64,000 bases of DNA from DATCLS01 sp036563805 (GCA_036563805.1 DATCLS010000032.1:62001-126000); one strand, 5' to 3'. Numbered from the stretch's first letter, positions 17,087 to 25,707 are shown. Program-made: numbers and translations. The notes: generated by a model not told the origin, from the letters alone.

Positions 17087-17335
17087 ATGACGTGGTCCCG
17101 AGACCTCGCGCTCGCCGCCGCCCGCCTGTCACCGACGGTGGCGCTCCGCCGGCTGGTGGCGGCCCGGCGCCGACGCGTCCCCGCCGTCCCGCCGCCCCGC
17201 CCGGATCCCGGCCGTCCCGGGAAGCCCGGCCGGCCCGGGCGCCCCCTCCCCGGGCACCCGGGCCCTGGGCCGGCGGTCGTCCCCGCCCTCTCCCGGGCCG
17301 CGGCGCCGGGGCCGGCCGGGCGAGGCCACGGGTGA
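17087..17335 (+). CDS. Small Pro/Arg-rich protein
   Basis: 82 residues with a strong SD (AGGAGGAG) before the ATG. The N-terminal helix (SRDLALAAARLSPTVALRRL) precedes a Pro/Gly/Arg-rich tail. No family recognised. It overlaps the VOC gene by GTGA, so it could act mainly in translational coupling. Confidence 0.5.
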   Translation: MTWSRDLALAAARLSPTVALRRLVAARRRRVPAVPPPRPDPGRPGKPGRPGRPLPGHPGPGPAVVPALSRAAAPGPAGRGHG

Positions 17336-17892
17336 CCGCCCCCGACCCGGCCCCGGCGGCCGGTGCAGGCGCCGGCGACGGGCCCGGCCGCGCCGTGCCC
17401 ACCGCCATCGGCCACGTGGCGGTGATCACCGCCGACCTCGACCGGTTCCGGGCCTTCTACGAGGACGTCATCGGGCTGCGGACCGCCCTCGTCCTCCGCA
17501 TGGCCGGGCCCCCGGGCCTCCGCCACGCCCTGTTCCTGGTCACCGCCGTCTCGTTCGTCCACGCCGTCGAGCGCCCGGGCTACGACCCGGCGGCCGATGG
17601 CCTCGGCACCGAGATCGGGTTCCGGGGCCGGGTCGACCACCTCGCCTTCCACGTGGCGTCGGTCGCCGACCTGGAGGCCGTGCGCGACCGGCTGGTGGCG
17701 GTCGGCGCCTCGGAGGGCGTCGTCACCCCACTCGGGCCGGTGCACTCCGTGCACTTCCGCGACCCCGACGGCCTGGAGGGCGAGGTGACCGCCACCAACC
17801 CCGCCTGGGACCCGAGCCGGGACGGGCGCGACGTCGTCGAGGACGACCCCGACCCGACGCCGTTCCTCCGCCTGCTCGCCGAGGCGACCTGA
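17332..17892 (+). CDS. VOC/glyoxalase-superfamily protein
   Basis: 186 residues from the GTG that overlaps the upstream stop. It shows the paired beta-alpha-beta-beta-beta modules of the VOC fold: IGHVAVITADLDRFRAFYEDVIGL at the start and VDHLAFHVASVADLEAVRDRL in the second half, with HFRDPDGLEGEV at the usual metal-ligand position. These proteins are metal-dependent lyases, dioxygenases or resistance proteins. The substrate is unknown. Confidence 0.8.
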   Translation: MTAPDPAPAAGAGAGDGPGRAVPTAIGHVAVITADLDRFRAFYEDVIGLRTALVLRMAGPPGLRHALFLVTAVSFVHAVERPGYDPAADGLGTEIGFRGRVDHLAFHVASVADLEAVRDRLVAVGASEGVVTPLGPVHSVHFRDPDGLEGEVTATNPAWDPSRDGRDVVEDDPDPTPFLRLLAEAT

Positions 17893-17950
17893 CCCCGATC
17901 CCTCAGCACCCCCAGCCCCAGCCATCCACACACACACAAGGAGATCCCAC

Positions 17951-18799
17951 GTGTCCCTGCATCCGAAGACCGGTGGCGCCGTGCTCGCCGCCCTCGCCCT
18001 CACCCTCGGGCTCGCCGCCTGCGGCGACGATGACGACGACACCGCCGCCGACGGCGGCGACGCCCCGGCCGAGCTGGCCGCCGACGAGGCCGCCGACGAG
18101 GCTGGCGGCGACACGGCCGCCTACTGCGACGCCCATCTCGCCCTCGAGTCGGCCCCGCCCCCGGACATCGACTTCGCCACCGCCACCCCGGACGAGATCA
18201 CCGAGGGCGTGCGGACCTACGCGGCCGACGTCATGCGGCCGCTGGCGGAGGAGGTCCTCGCCACCGCCCCCGACGAGCTGAGCGACGACTTCGCCGTCCT
18301 CGACGCCGCCCTCGACCAGATGGCCGCCTCCGGCGACCCGTCGGCGTTCGACGCCCCGGAGGCCACCGAGGCCGAGCGGCGAATCCACGCCCACGACCTC
18401 GAGGCCTGCGAGTGGGCGACGGTCGACGTGACCGCCGCCGACTACGCCTTCGACGGCCTCCCCGACGAGCTGACGGCCGGAGTGACCAGCTTCGAGCTCG
18501 CCAACGAGGGTCAGGAGGCGCACGAGCTGCTCCTGCTCCGCAAGAACGACGGCGTCACCCAGTCGGCCGAGGAGTTGCTCGCCCTCCCCGAGGAGGAGGC
18601 GATGGAGCTGGTCACGATGGTCGGCGACCCGCCCTCCGCCCCGCCCGGGGCCGACGACTACGCCATCGTCGACCTGGAGCCCGGCGACTACGTGGCGGCG
18701 TGCTTCGTGCCCACCGGCGCCACCGGCGAGGACGGACCGCCACCCGCCGGCCCGCCCCACGCCGCGCACGGCATGGTCGCCGAGTTCAGGGTCGCCTGA
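17951..18799 (+). CDS. Secreted lipoprotein, cupredoxin-like C-terminus
   Basis: 282 residues from GTG 17951, with AAGGAG 8 nt upstream. The signal peptide ends in the lipobox LAAC (mature Cys about residue 24), followed by an Asp/Ala-rich linker. A helical region comes next and then a beta-rich C-terminal domain (VDVTAADYAFDGLP ... GVTSFELANEGQEAHELLL ... LEPGDYVAACFVP) that looks cupredoxin-like but lacks a complete type-1 copper ligand set. It is probably anchored outside the membrane. Confidence 0.7.
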   Translation: MSLHPKTGGAVLAALALTLGLAACGDDDDDTAADGGDAPAELAADEAADEAGGDTAAYCDAHLALESAPPPDIDFATATPDEITEGVRTYAADVMRPLAEEVLATAPDELSDDFAVLDAALDQMAASGDPSAFDAPEATEAERRIHAHDLEACEWATVDVTAADYAFDGLPDELTAGVTSFELANEGQEAHELLLLRKNDGVTQSAEELLALPEEEAMELVTMVGDPPSAPPGADDYAIVDLEPGDYVAACFVPTGATGEDGPPPAGPPHAAHGMVAEFRVA

Positions 18800-18807
18800 T
18801 CGGCGGA

Positions 18808-18835
18808 CCCGGGGCGCCGCGCGCGGCGCCCCGGG
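18808..18835 (+). terminator. Perfect 14-bp-arm hairpin
   Basis: Left arm CCCGGGGCGCCGCG is followed directly by its exact reverse complement, 8 nt after the lipoprotein stop. It is a likely intrinsic terminator or 3' stabiliser, without a U-tract. Confidence 0.6.
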
Positions 18836-19087
18836 TGGGCGGACCCAGCGGGCGGCGCCGTCGGCGGACGGCGCCGGGGACAGGGCACCGGGCGGCACCG
18901 GTCGTCCCGAGTCGTGCACTCGGGCGCCGGCGCCGCCCGGCCGCGCCGGCGCGTCCGGCCTGGGGGAGCGGGCCGGACGGGCCCGGCGCCGGGGGAGGGC
19001 CGGCCCGGCGCGGCCGCCGGTGGAGGGGGGAGGGGCAACGGGCGGCGGCCGCGCCGAGCTGCGGACGATCGGTCCGGGGATAGCCCT

Positions 19088-19519
19088 TCAGTCCTGGCGG
19101 GGGCGCACGACGACGACCGGGCAGGGGGCGTGGTGGACGCACTGCTGGCTCACCGAGCCGAGCACCAGCCCGGCGAACCCGCCCCGGCCCCGGCTGCCGA
19201 CGACGAGCAGGTCGGCGCCCTTGGCCACCTCCAGCAGCGTGCGGGCCGGGGGCCCACAGGTGACGATCCGCTCGATCGGGTCGGCCAGCCCGGTGGTGTC
19301 GGTGCTGTCGACGATCTCGTCGAGCTGCTGCTTGGCCTGCTCCTCGTAAGTGCCGACGTCGAGGGCGATGGCCCCCGGCGGGTAGAACGCGGCGGCCGGG
19401 ACCTGCCACACGTGCACCGCCTCGACCCGGGCGCCGTGGGCCCGGGCCTCGCGCACCGCCCAGTTCAGGGCGTTGCGGGAGCTCTGCGACCCGTCGACCC
19501 CGACCACGATCCGTCGCAT
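19088..19519 (-). CDS. Universal stress protein, single UspA domain
   Basis: 143 residues, the canonical single-domain length, starting at ATG 19519 behind AAAGGAG. MRRIVVGVDGSQSSRNALNW begins the fold. The ATP-binding loop GSRGRGGFAGLVLGSVSQQ fits G-x2-G-x9-G-S, so it is probably ATP-binding. A box lies 80 nt upstream in the region shared with the divergent flavodoxin gene. Confidence 0.9.
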   Translation of the reverse strand: MRRIVVGVDGSQSSRNALNWAVREARAHGARVEAVHVWQVPAAAFYPPGAIALDVGTYEEQAKQQLDEIVDSTDTTGLADPIERIVTCGPPARTLLEVAKGADLLVVGSRGRGGFAGLVLGSVSQQCVHHAPCPVVVVRPRQD

Positions 19520-19598
19520 GGTCACTCCTTTCCTCGGGTCTACCTCGACCGTACGGACGGGCCGGGCCCCGGGCACCGGGCGGAGGTCCCCGGCTCGC

Positions 19599-19612
19599 GG
19601 GACCTTGGCCCC
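19599..19612 (+). promoter_or_regulatory. DosR-like box 6 (divergent USP/flavodoxin)
   Basis: GGGACCTTGGCCCC. On the plus side CACGCT (19637-19642) and a GTG at 19650 follow, 38 nt from the box. That GTG is in frame with the flavodoxin gene. On the minus side the USP ATG is 80 nt away. Confidence 0.7.
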
Positions 19613-19706
19613 TGACGCCCGGTCGCCCGAGGCGCCCACGCTGGAGGCGGTGCCGCCGCGAGGTCGGCGCCGGCGCCCGGCGGAGCCGGGGACAGGAGGA
19701 CGGATT

Positions 19707-20219
19707 ATGCGTGCGCTCGTGGTGTACGAGTCGATGTTCGGCAACACCGAGGCCGTCGCCCGGGCGGTGGGGGCGGGCCTGGCGGCCCTGATGCCCACCG
19801 ACGTCGTCGAGGTCGGCCGCGCCCCGGCCGCCCTCGGCGACGACGTCGACCTGCTCGTCGTGGGCGGTCCCACCCACGCGTTCGGGCTGAGCCGGCGCCG
19901 GACCCGCGCCGACGCCGCCAAACAGGCCGAGGGCCAGCTGGTCTCCCGGGGCTTCGGCCTGCGCGAGTGGCTGGCCGTGCTCGACCGGCCCCGGGACGGC
20001 GTCGCCGCGGCCGCCTTCGACACCCGGGTGAAGGTGCCCCTGCCCGGCTCCGCGGCCCGGGCCGCGACCCGGCGCCTGCGCCGGCTGGGCTTCCGGGTCG
20101 CCGCCCGCCCGACCACGTTCTGGGTCACCGGGACGCTGGGCCCGCTGGCCGACGGCGAGCTGGACCGGGCCCGGGCCTGGGGCGAGGCGTTCCCCGTGCC
20201 GGTCTTTCAACGGCGGTAG
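19707..20219 (+). CDS. Flavodoxin-domain protein
   Basis: 170 residues. The phosphate-binding loop YESMFGNTEAVARAV at the N-terminus is the FMN signature, followed by VVGGPTHAFGL. Flavodoxins carry low-potential electrons and their family is induced under stress. ATG 19707 has an SD (AGGAGGA). An in-frame upstream GTG at 19650 in the leaderless position would add 19 residues (VPPRGRRRRPAEPG...), so two forms are conceivable. Confidence 0.85.
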   Translation: MRALVVYESMFGNTEAVARAVGAGLAALMPTDVVEVGRAPAALGDDVDLLVVGGPTHAFGLSRRRTRADAAKQAEGQLVSRGFGLREWLAVLDRPRDGVAAAAFDTRVKVPLPGSAARAATRRLRRLGFRVAARPTTFWVTGTLGPLADGELDRARAWGEAFPVPVFQRR

Positions 20220-20303
20220 CCGCCAGCGGCCCGTCACCCCGCGCCGGACCCTTCCGGCGCCGGAACCGGCGGGGCGCCCCGCGCCGGACCCGCCCGGGGC
20301 CCG

Positions 20304-22127
20304 TCAGCCGGGGCGGCCGCCGCCGTCGGCCGGCGTGCCCTCGGCCTCGGCGGAGGGCCGGTCCTCCAGCACGACGCCGGCCGTCTCCGGCTCGAGGCGC
20401 AGGCCGGGCCCGGGCGTGGGCTCGACATCCTCGCGGCGGTGGGCCCGCCAGCCGTTGCTGATCGGCATGCGGCGGTCGGTCCCGAACGCTCGTGGGCTGA
20501 TCTTCACCCCGGGCGGGGTCCGGCGCCGGACGAACTCGGCCCGGTCGATCCGGGTGAGCACGTCGAGCACCACCGACGCCTCGAGCCCGTCGGCGACCAG
20601 GTCCTCCACCCCGTCGCCCAGCTCCAGGTAGCGCTGCACGATCACGTCGAGCTCGGTGTAGGGCGGGAGGTCGACGTCGTCGCGGCGCTGGGCGGTCGTC
20701 CGCTTGTCGAGCACCCGCGCCGGGATGGTCGGCCGGCGGTCGTTGCGGTGGCGGGCGAGGCGGTAGACGAGGGTCTTCGGACAATCGCGCAGCGGCGCGA
20801 AGTCGCCGACGACGTCGAGCTCGAGGATCGACGTGGCGATGGCCAGCTCGGACTTGTTGCCGGTGGCGAGCAGCAACAGGTGGCGTTGCTCGGCGATGAC
20901 CGACAGCAGGACCGAGCGGGTCTGGGCCTCGAGCCGGGCGCGGAGGGCGGGCGCCTCCTCGACCTGCGCCCCGTGCGGCAGCACCGCCGCCAGCGCCGTC
21001 ACGGCCTCGCCGAGCGGCACGCACTCGAAGCCGATGCCGATGGCGGCGGCCACCTCCCGGGCGTCGGCCAGCTCGGCGGGGTCGGAGTCGGGCGCGGGCA
21101 TGGCCACGCCGAGGACCCGCTCGGGGCCGAGGGCGTCGGCGGCGATCGCGGCCGTCACCGCGGCGTCGATGCCCCCGGACAGGCCGAGGACGGCGCCGGA
21201 GAAGCCGTTCTTCAGCGCGAAGTCGCGCACCCCGAGGACCAGGGCCTGCCAGGTCTGGTCGAGCTCCTCGCCCCGGGCCGCCACGACCGGCGCCGAGGGC
21301 GGGCGGACCGGGAGCGGGCGGGTGTGGACCGTCCGCACCGGCCCCGTGACCGCCCGGGGCTCGGCCACCGCCAGGTCGACCGTGAAGCGGTCCTCAGCGA
21401 ACGCCGCCCCGGTCCCGACGATCGAGCCCGAGGCGTCGATGACCAGCGACCCGCCGTCGAACACCAGCTCGTCCTGACCGCCCACCAGGTTGACGTAGAC
21501 GAGGGGCACCCCGTTGCGGCGGGCCACCTGGGTGGCCAGCGCCTCCCGGCCCTCCGGCTTGGTCCGGTGGTAGGGGCTGCCGTTGGGGGAGAGCAGCACC
21601 TGAGCGCCGCCGGCCGACTGCGCCTCGGGCGGGCCGTCGGCCGACCAGATGTCATCGCAGATGCTGATGCCGGCCACGACGTCGCCGATGCGCCACAGGG
21701 CGCCCGGCTCGGTGCCCGGCGCGAAGTTCTTGCCGTCGTCGAACGTGCCGTGGGTCGGCAGCAGGACCTTGTGGTACGTGCCCCGGTGCTGGCCGTCGGC
21801 CAGCACCGCCGCGCTGTTGGCGACCGACCGGTCGAGGCTGTCCCACGACCGCCGCGGCGGCACCGACGTCACCGTGCCGAGGACGGTGACGGTGCGCCCC
21901 GACCGCGCCGCCAGCCAGCGCGTCGCCTCCTCGGCCTCGGCGACGAACTCCCGGTGGAGCACGAGGTCGCCGACCGGGTAGCCGGTCAGCGCCAGCTCCG
22001 GCAGCACGAGGACGTCGGCCTCGGCGCCTTCCGCCCAGCCCATGGCGTCCGCGATGCGATCGGCGTTGCCCCAGATGTCCCCGACCACGTTGGGGAGCTG
22101 GGCGACGGCGACCCGCATGACGGTCAC
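20304..22127 (-). CDS. nadE: Glutamine-dependent NAD+ synthetase-like protein (divergent NadE)
   Basis: 607 residues from GTG 22127 (SD GGAG). The N-terminal nitrilase/glutaminase domain keeps E44, K120 and C157 (PELALTGYP, KVLLPTHGTFDD, ISICDDIW). The C-terminal synthetase keeps SGGIDAA (317-323) and GNKSE (423-427). However, the segment after GNKSE, normally containing a TLYGDMAGG-like motif, reads ILELDVVGDFAPLRD, and the usual MPSRYSS-like motif is replaced by MPAPDSDP. This looks like a diverged paralogue that may have changed activity. A weak box-like sequence lies 152 nt upstream. Confidence 0.8.
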   Translation of the reverse strand: MTVMRVAVAQLPNVVGDIWGNADRIADAMGWAEGAEADVLVLPELALTGYPVGDLVLHREFVAEAEEATRWLAARSGRTVTVLGTVTSVPPRRSWDSLDRSVANSAAVLADGQHRGTYHKVLLPTHGTFDDGKNFAPGTEPGALWRIGDVVAGISICDDIWSADGPPEAQSAGGAQVLLSPNGSPYHRTKPEGREALATQVARRNGVPLVYVNLVGGQDELVFDGGSLVIDASGSIVGTGAAFAEDRFTVDLAVAEPRAVTGPVRTVHTRPLPVRPPSAPVVAARGEELDQTWQALVLGVRDFALKNGFSGAVLGLSGGIDAAVTAAIAADALGPERVLGVAMPAPDSDPAELADAREVAAAIGIGFECVPLGEAVTALAAVLPHGAQVEEAPALRARLEAQTRSVLLSVIAEQRHLLLLATGNKSELAIATSILELDVVGDFAPLRDCPKTLVYRLARHRNDRRPTIPARVLDKRTTAQRRDDVDLPPYTELDVIVQRYLELGDGVEDLVADGLEASVVLDVLTRIDRAEFVRRRTPPGVKISPRAFGTDRRMPISNGWRAHRREDVEPTPGPGLRLEPETAGVVLEDRPSAEAEGTPADGGGRPG

Positions 22128-22278
22128 GAGGGACTCCTACCACGCCGCCGGGCGTCGACGCGGATTCGGCCCCGGCCCGCCCGTCGGCCGGGCGTGCCGC
22201 CGGCCCAGACGGACCGGCGGAAGCGACGGGCGGGAGCGCCCCGAGCCGGCGGAGTCCCGGGGCGCTCGACCGCCGACA

Positions 22279-22292
22279 GGATCGTAGGTTCC
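22279..22292 (-). promoter_or_regulatory. Weak DosR-like box before the NadE-like gene
   Basis: Plus-strand GGATCGTAGGTTCC matches GGGTCGAAGGTCCC at 11 of 14 positions. It is 152 nt from the NadE-like start. It may be decayed or coincidental. Confidence 0.3.
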
Positions 22293-22434
22293 GACGACGG
22301 GCGGTGTCGCCCCCCTGGCGGGGGTTTCCCCTGATCCGCCGCCCGATCCCGTGGCCCGACCCCGCACGATCCCGCAGGATCCGCCCGTGTACGCCCGGCC
22401 GTGCCGGGAAGTACGCCGATGTTCGTGACCTTTC

Positions 22435-22448
22435 GTGACCTTGGTCCC
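22435..22448 (+). promoter_or_regulatory. DosR-like box 7
   Basis: GTGACCTTGGTCCC, mismatched at positions 2 and 9. A direct repeat of GTGACCTT lies just upstream (22425-22432). CACGAT (22474-22479) and ATG 22486 follow; that ATG is 38 nt from the box. Confidence 0.6.
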
Positions 22449-22485
22449 TGCCTGGAACGACGCCCATCCCGCCACGATGGAGCCG

Positions 22486-22539
22486 ATGGACGTCGACCGG
22501 AACGGTGCGGAGGTCGTCGGGCGGGCGGTGAGGAGGTGA
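22486..22539 (+). CDS. Possible leaderless 17-aa mini-ORF ahead of the kinase gene
   Basis: ATG 22486 is in the leaderless position relative to box 7 (-10-like CACGAT, 6-nt gap). The 17 codons end AGG-AGG-TGA, which is itself the SD for the kinase ATG at 22542. The same design is seen before the AhpD-like gene. Coding status is inferred from geometry only. Confidence 0.35.
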   Translation: MDVDRNGAEVVGRAVRR

Positions 22540-22541
22540 GG

Positions 22542-24032
22542 ATGGACGCGGCGCACGCGGCGGGGGCGGCGGCGGTGGCCGAGACGCACTCGGCCGTCGT
22601 GTTCTTCCTGGGTGACCGGGCCTACAAGGTGAAGAAGCCCGTCGACCTCGGGTTCCTCGACTTCCGGAGCCGGGAGGCCCGCGAGGCGGTCTGCCACCGC
22701 GAGGTCGCCCTCAACCGGCGGCTGGCCCCCGACGTCTACCTCGGCGTCGCCGATGTGGTCGGGCCCGACGGCCAGGTGTGCGACCACCTGGTGATCATGC
22801 GGCGCATGCCTCCGGAGCGGCGGCTGTCGACGCTGGTCACGGCGGGCGAGGACGTCGACGACCACCTGTGGCGGCTCGCCCACCTGCTGGCCGCCTTCCA
22901 CGCCCGGGCCGAGCGCAGCCCGGCGGCCGACAAGGCCGCCAGCCGGGACGCCCTGGCGCGCCGGTGGTCGGCCAACACCCGCGAGCTGCTCGGCCTCGAC
23001 GCCGGCGTCCTCGACGCGGCCGAGATCGAGGCCGTCGATCGCCTGGCGCACCGCTACCTGGCCGGCCGGGGCCCACTGTTCGAGCGGCGGATCGCCGAGG
23101 GCCGGGCGTGCGACGGCCACGGCGACCTGCTGGCCGACGACGTCTTCTGCCTGGACGACGGCCCCCGGGTGCTGGACTGCATCGAGTTCGACGTCCACCT
23201 CCGGCTCGACGACGCGCTGGCCGACGTCGCCTTCCTGGCCATGGACCTCGAGCGGTTGGGCCGCCCCGACCTGGCCGAGCGGTTCCTTTCCGCCTACCGC
23301 GAGCACGCCGACGACACGTGGCCGAGCTCGCTCGCCCACCACCACGTCGCCTACCGGGCGCAGGTACGGGCCAAGGTGGCCGCCATCCGCGCCCTGCAGG
23401 GCGACGGGGCCTCGGCTCCCGAGGCCAAGAAGCTGCTGGCCATGGCCCGGGCCCACCTCGAGGTCGGGGCCGTGCGGCTCATCGTCGTGGGTGGGCTGCC
23501 GGGCACGGGCAAGACCACGCTCGCCACCGGGCTCGGCGACGTGCTCGGGGCGACCGTGCTCCGCAGCGACGAGATCCGCAAGGAGCTGGCCGGGCTCGAC
23601 CCCACCCAGCCCGCCCCGGCCGGCTACGGCGGCGGCATCTACACGCCCGCGGCGACGGCCGCCACCTACCGGGAGATGCTGAACCGGGCCCGGATCGCCC
23701 TCGAGCTGGGCGAGACCGTGGTGCTCGACGCCTCGTTCACCGACGAGCGGTGGCGAGTGGCGGCCCGCGACCTGGCCGCCGCCACGCACGCGGACGTGGT
23801 CGAGCTGCGGTGCACGGCGCCGCCCGAGGTCGCCGGCGAGCGCATCCGGGCTCGGCTCGCCGCCGGGGGCGACGCCTCGGACGCCACCCCCGAGATCGCG
23901 GCCGCCATGGCCGCCCACGAGGCCCCGTGGCCGAGCGCCCACCAGGTGGACACGTCCCGCGGCCCGGGGGCCGCCCTGACCGAGGCCACCGAGGTCGTCC
24001 GCCGAGCCGTGGCCGGGGCGCCGTCGATGTGA
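22542..24032 (+). CDS. Aminoglycoside-phosphotransferase-like / P-loop kinase fusion (Rv2004c type)
   Basis: 496 residues. The N-terminal ~310 form a kinase-like APH fold with the catalytic HGDL (ACDGHGDLLADDV) and a following acidic metal loop (LDCIEFD). The C-terminal ~180 form a zeta-toxin/shikimate-kinase-like P-loop domain with Walker A GLPGTGKTTLA. The same two-domain architecture is found in Mycobacterium tuberculosis Rv2004c, a DosR-regulon protein of unknown substrate. The gene is preceded by a mini-ORF and box 7. Confidence 0.85.
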   Translation: MDAAHAAGAAAVAETHSAVVFFLGDRAYKVKKPVDLGFLDFRSREAREAVCHREVALNRRLAPDVYLGVADVVGPDGQVCDHLVIMRRMPPERRLSTLVTAGEDVDDHLWRLAHLLAAFHARAERSPAADKAASRDALARRWSANTRELLGLDAGVLDAAEIEAVDRLAHRYLAGRGPLFERRIAEGRACDGHGDLLADDVFCLDDGPRVLDCIEFDVHLRLDDALADVAFLAMDLERLGRPDLAERFLSAYREHADDTWPSSLAHHHVAYRAQVRAKVAAIRALQGDGASAPEAKKLLAMARAHLEVGAVRLIVVGGLPGTGKTTLATGLGDVLGATVLRSDEIRKELAGLDPTQPAPAGYGGGIYTPAATAATYREMLNRARIALELGETVVLDASFTDERWRVAARDLAAATHADVVELRCTAPPEVAGERIRARLAAGGDASDATPEIAAAMAAHEAPWPSAHQVDTSRGPGAALTEATEVVRRAVAGAPSM

Positions 24033-24122
24033 CGCACGATGTGACGGAATCGCCCGCCGCGACCTCAGTGACCGTCTTGCCGTCTCATGGTCGTCGATGC
24101 CTTCCGTGCGGACCGGCCTGCC

Positions 24123-24128
24123 TACAAT
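24123..24128 (+). promoter_or_regulatory. -10 element TACAAT of the sensor-kinase gene
   Basis: TACAAT ends 7 nt before ATG 24136, which suggests a leaderless transcript. No DosR-like box precedes it, so the kinase may be expressed constitutively. Confidence 0.55.
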
Positions 24129-24135
24129 CCGCACG

Positions 24136-25269
24136 ATGACGGAGGTGGCCGGGCCCAAGCAGCTTCGCCGTCTGCTCGATGCGGTGATGGCGCTGGGCTC
24201 CGAGCTGAGCCTCCCGGTGGTGCTGCGGCGCATCGTCGAGATCGCCACCGAGCTGGTCGACGCCCGCTATGGCGCGCTCGGCGTCCTCGACGCGTCCCGC
24301 ACCCGGCTGGCCGAGTTCATCACGGTGGGCATCGACGAGGACGCCATCGCCGCCATCGGCCACCTGCCCGAGGGCCACGGGATCCTCGGCAAGCTGATCG
24401 TCGACAAGGAGCCGGTACGCCTGCCGGACCTGTCCGAGGACCCGGACAGCTACGGGTTCCCGCCCAACCACCCACCGATGACGTCGTTCCTCGGCGTGCC
24501 GATCTGGGCGCGGGGCGACGTGTTCGGGAACCTGTATTTGACCGAGAAGGCGAACGGCGAGGTGTTCACCGACGTCGACGAGGAGCTCGTCGTCGGCCTC
24601 GCCGCGGCCGCCGGCGTGGCGATCGAGAACGCCCGTCTGCACGCCCAGGTCCAGGAGATCACGGTGCTGGAGGACCGCGAGCGCATCGCCCGCGACCTGC
24701 ACGACACCGTGATCCAGCGGCTGTTCGCCACCGGGCTCCTGCTGCAGGGCGCGGTGCGGCTCGTGAAGGTGCCCGAGGCTGCCGAGCGCATCCAGCAGGC
24801 GGTCGACGACCTCGACGAGACCGTGCGCCACATCCGGTCGGTGATCTTCGAGCTGCAGCCCGTCACCGCCAGCGAGCAGAGCGTGCGCCGCGACCTGCTG
24901 GCCGTCGCCGCCGAGCAGGCCCGGGTGCTGGGCTTCGAGCCGGTCGTCCGGTTCGACGGCCCGGTCGACGCCGCGGTGGACGACAAGCTGGCCGACGACC
25001 TCCTCAACACCGTGCGGGAGGCGCTCACCAACGTGGCCCGCCACGCCCAGGCGACGCGCGCCACCGTCGAGATCTCGGTCAAGGACGAGCAGATCGAGGT
25101 CGTCGTCATCGACGACGGCGTCGGCATCGACGAGTCGCGGCCGCACGGCGGCCGGGGCCTGCGCAACATGCGCGAGCGGGCCGAGCGGCTCGGCGGCACC
25201 TTCCACATCGGCCCGGCGGTCACCGGGTCCGGCACGCAGGTCACATGGCGCGTCCCCGCGGCCAGCTGA
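24136..25269 (+). CDS. DosS/DosT-like GAF sensor histidine kinase with a single haem-type GAF domain
   Basis: 377 residues from ATG 24136. One GAF domain (about 10-170) closely follows the GAF-A domain of mycobacterial DosS/DosT. In the segment GFPPNHPPMTSFLGVP, H112 aligns with the proximal haem ligand (DosS His149), and Y134 (GNLYLTEK) lies 22 residues later, like DosS Tyr171. The kinase core has the HisKA_3 H-box RERIARDLHDTVIQRLF (H189), an N-box (TVREALTNVARHA) and GRGLRNMRERAERLGG in the ATPase domain. The second GAF of DosS is absent. It should sense O2/NO/CO or redox and phosphorylate a NarL-type regulator encoded elsewhere. Confidence 0.9.
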   Translation: MTEVAGPKQLRRLLDAVMALGSELSLPVVLRRIVEIATELVDARYGALGVLDASRTRLAEFITVGIDEDAIAAIGHLPEGHGILGKLIVDKEPVRLPDLSEDPDSYGFPPNHPPMTSFLGVPIWARGDVFGNLYLTEKANGEVFTDVDEELVVGLAAAAGVAIENARLHAQVQEITVLEDRERIARDLHDTVIQRLFATGLLLQGAVRLVKVPEAAERIQQAVDDLDETVRHIRSVIFELQPVTASEQSVRRDLLAVAAEQARVLGFEPVVRFDGPVDAAVDDKLADDLLNTVREALTNVARHAQATRATVEISVKDEQIEVVVIDDGVGIDESRPHGGRGLRNMRERAERLGGTFHIGPAVTGSGTQVTWRVPAAS

Positions 25270-25363
25270 TGTCCGGCCGCCCCGGGCCCGCCTGCCGCTC
25301 CGGCCGCCCCGGGCGTCCCGTCGACGGGTGGCGGCCCGCCGGGGCCGGACGTCGGGGCGCGAA

Positions 25364-25377
25364 GGGACCTTCGTCCC
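25364..25377 (+). promoter_or_regulatory. DosR-like box 8
   Basis: GGGACCTTCGTCCC. ATG 25414 is 37 nt away, preceded by CATGGT. Confidence 0.8.
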
Positions 25378-25413
25378 TACCTATCGCCACTCTGGGCGCG
25401 GAGCATGGTGGCC

Positions 25414-25707
25414 ATGCTGTACACGACGCCGATGGACCGGACCCGAGTCGCCGTCGCCTCCGAGCCTGGCCCCACGAGCGTCGGGCAGGACGGGTCGGAG
25501 CCGCCGACGGTCGACGAGATCCGGGCCGGGCTGGCGTCGGTGGCCGAGCAGCTGCGGGCGCTGTGGTCGGTGGCGCTCGAACAGGGGGACTTCGACGAGA
25601 TCACCCGCATCGTCGACGCCAGCCACGCGGTCGAGCGGGCCCTGGTGGCGCTCGACACGCCGGCCCGGGTCGGGGGCTGGAGCCCGCGGCGGCCGTCGCA
25701 CCGCTGA
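25414..25707 (+). CDS. Small helical protein of unknown function
   Basis: 97 residues from ATG 25414 (100 from ATG 25405). ATG 25414 is preferred because it sits 37 nt from box 8, as at other leaderless-looking starts. The middle is an amphipathic helical hairpin (TVDEIRAGLASVAEQLRALW ... DEITRIVDASHAVERALVAL). No family recognised. The strong box puts it in the regulon. Confidence 0.6.
   Translation: MLYTTPMDRTRVAVASEPGPTSVGQDGSEPPTVDEIRAGLASVAEQLRALWSVALEQGDFDEITRIVDASHAVERALVALDTPARVGGWSPRRPSHR

Noticed and set aside
17925..17940. Short CA-repeat before the lipoprotein gene as a regulatory repeat
   Set aside because: It is only about six units long next to a normal SD; nothing suggests more than a spacer.
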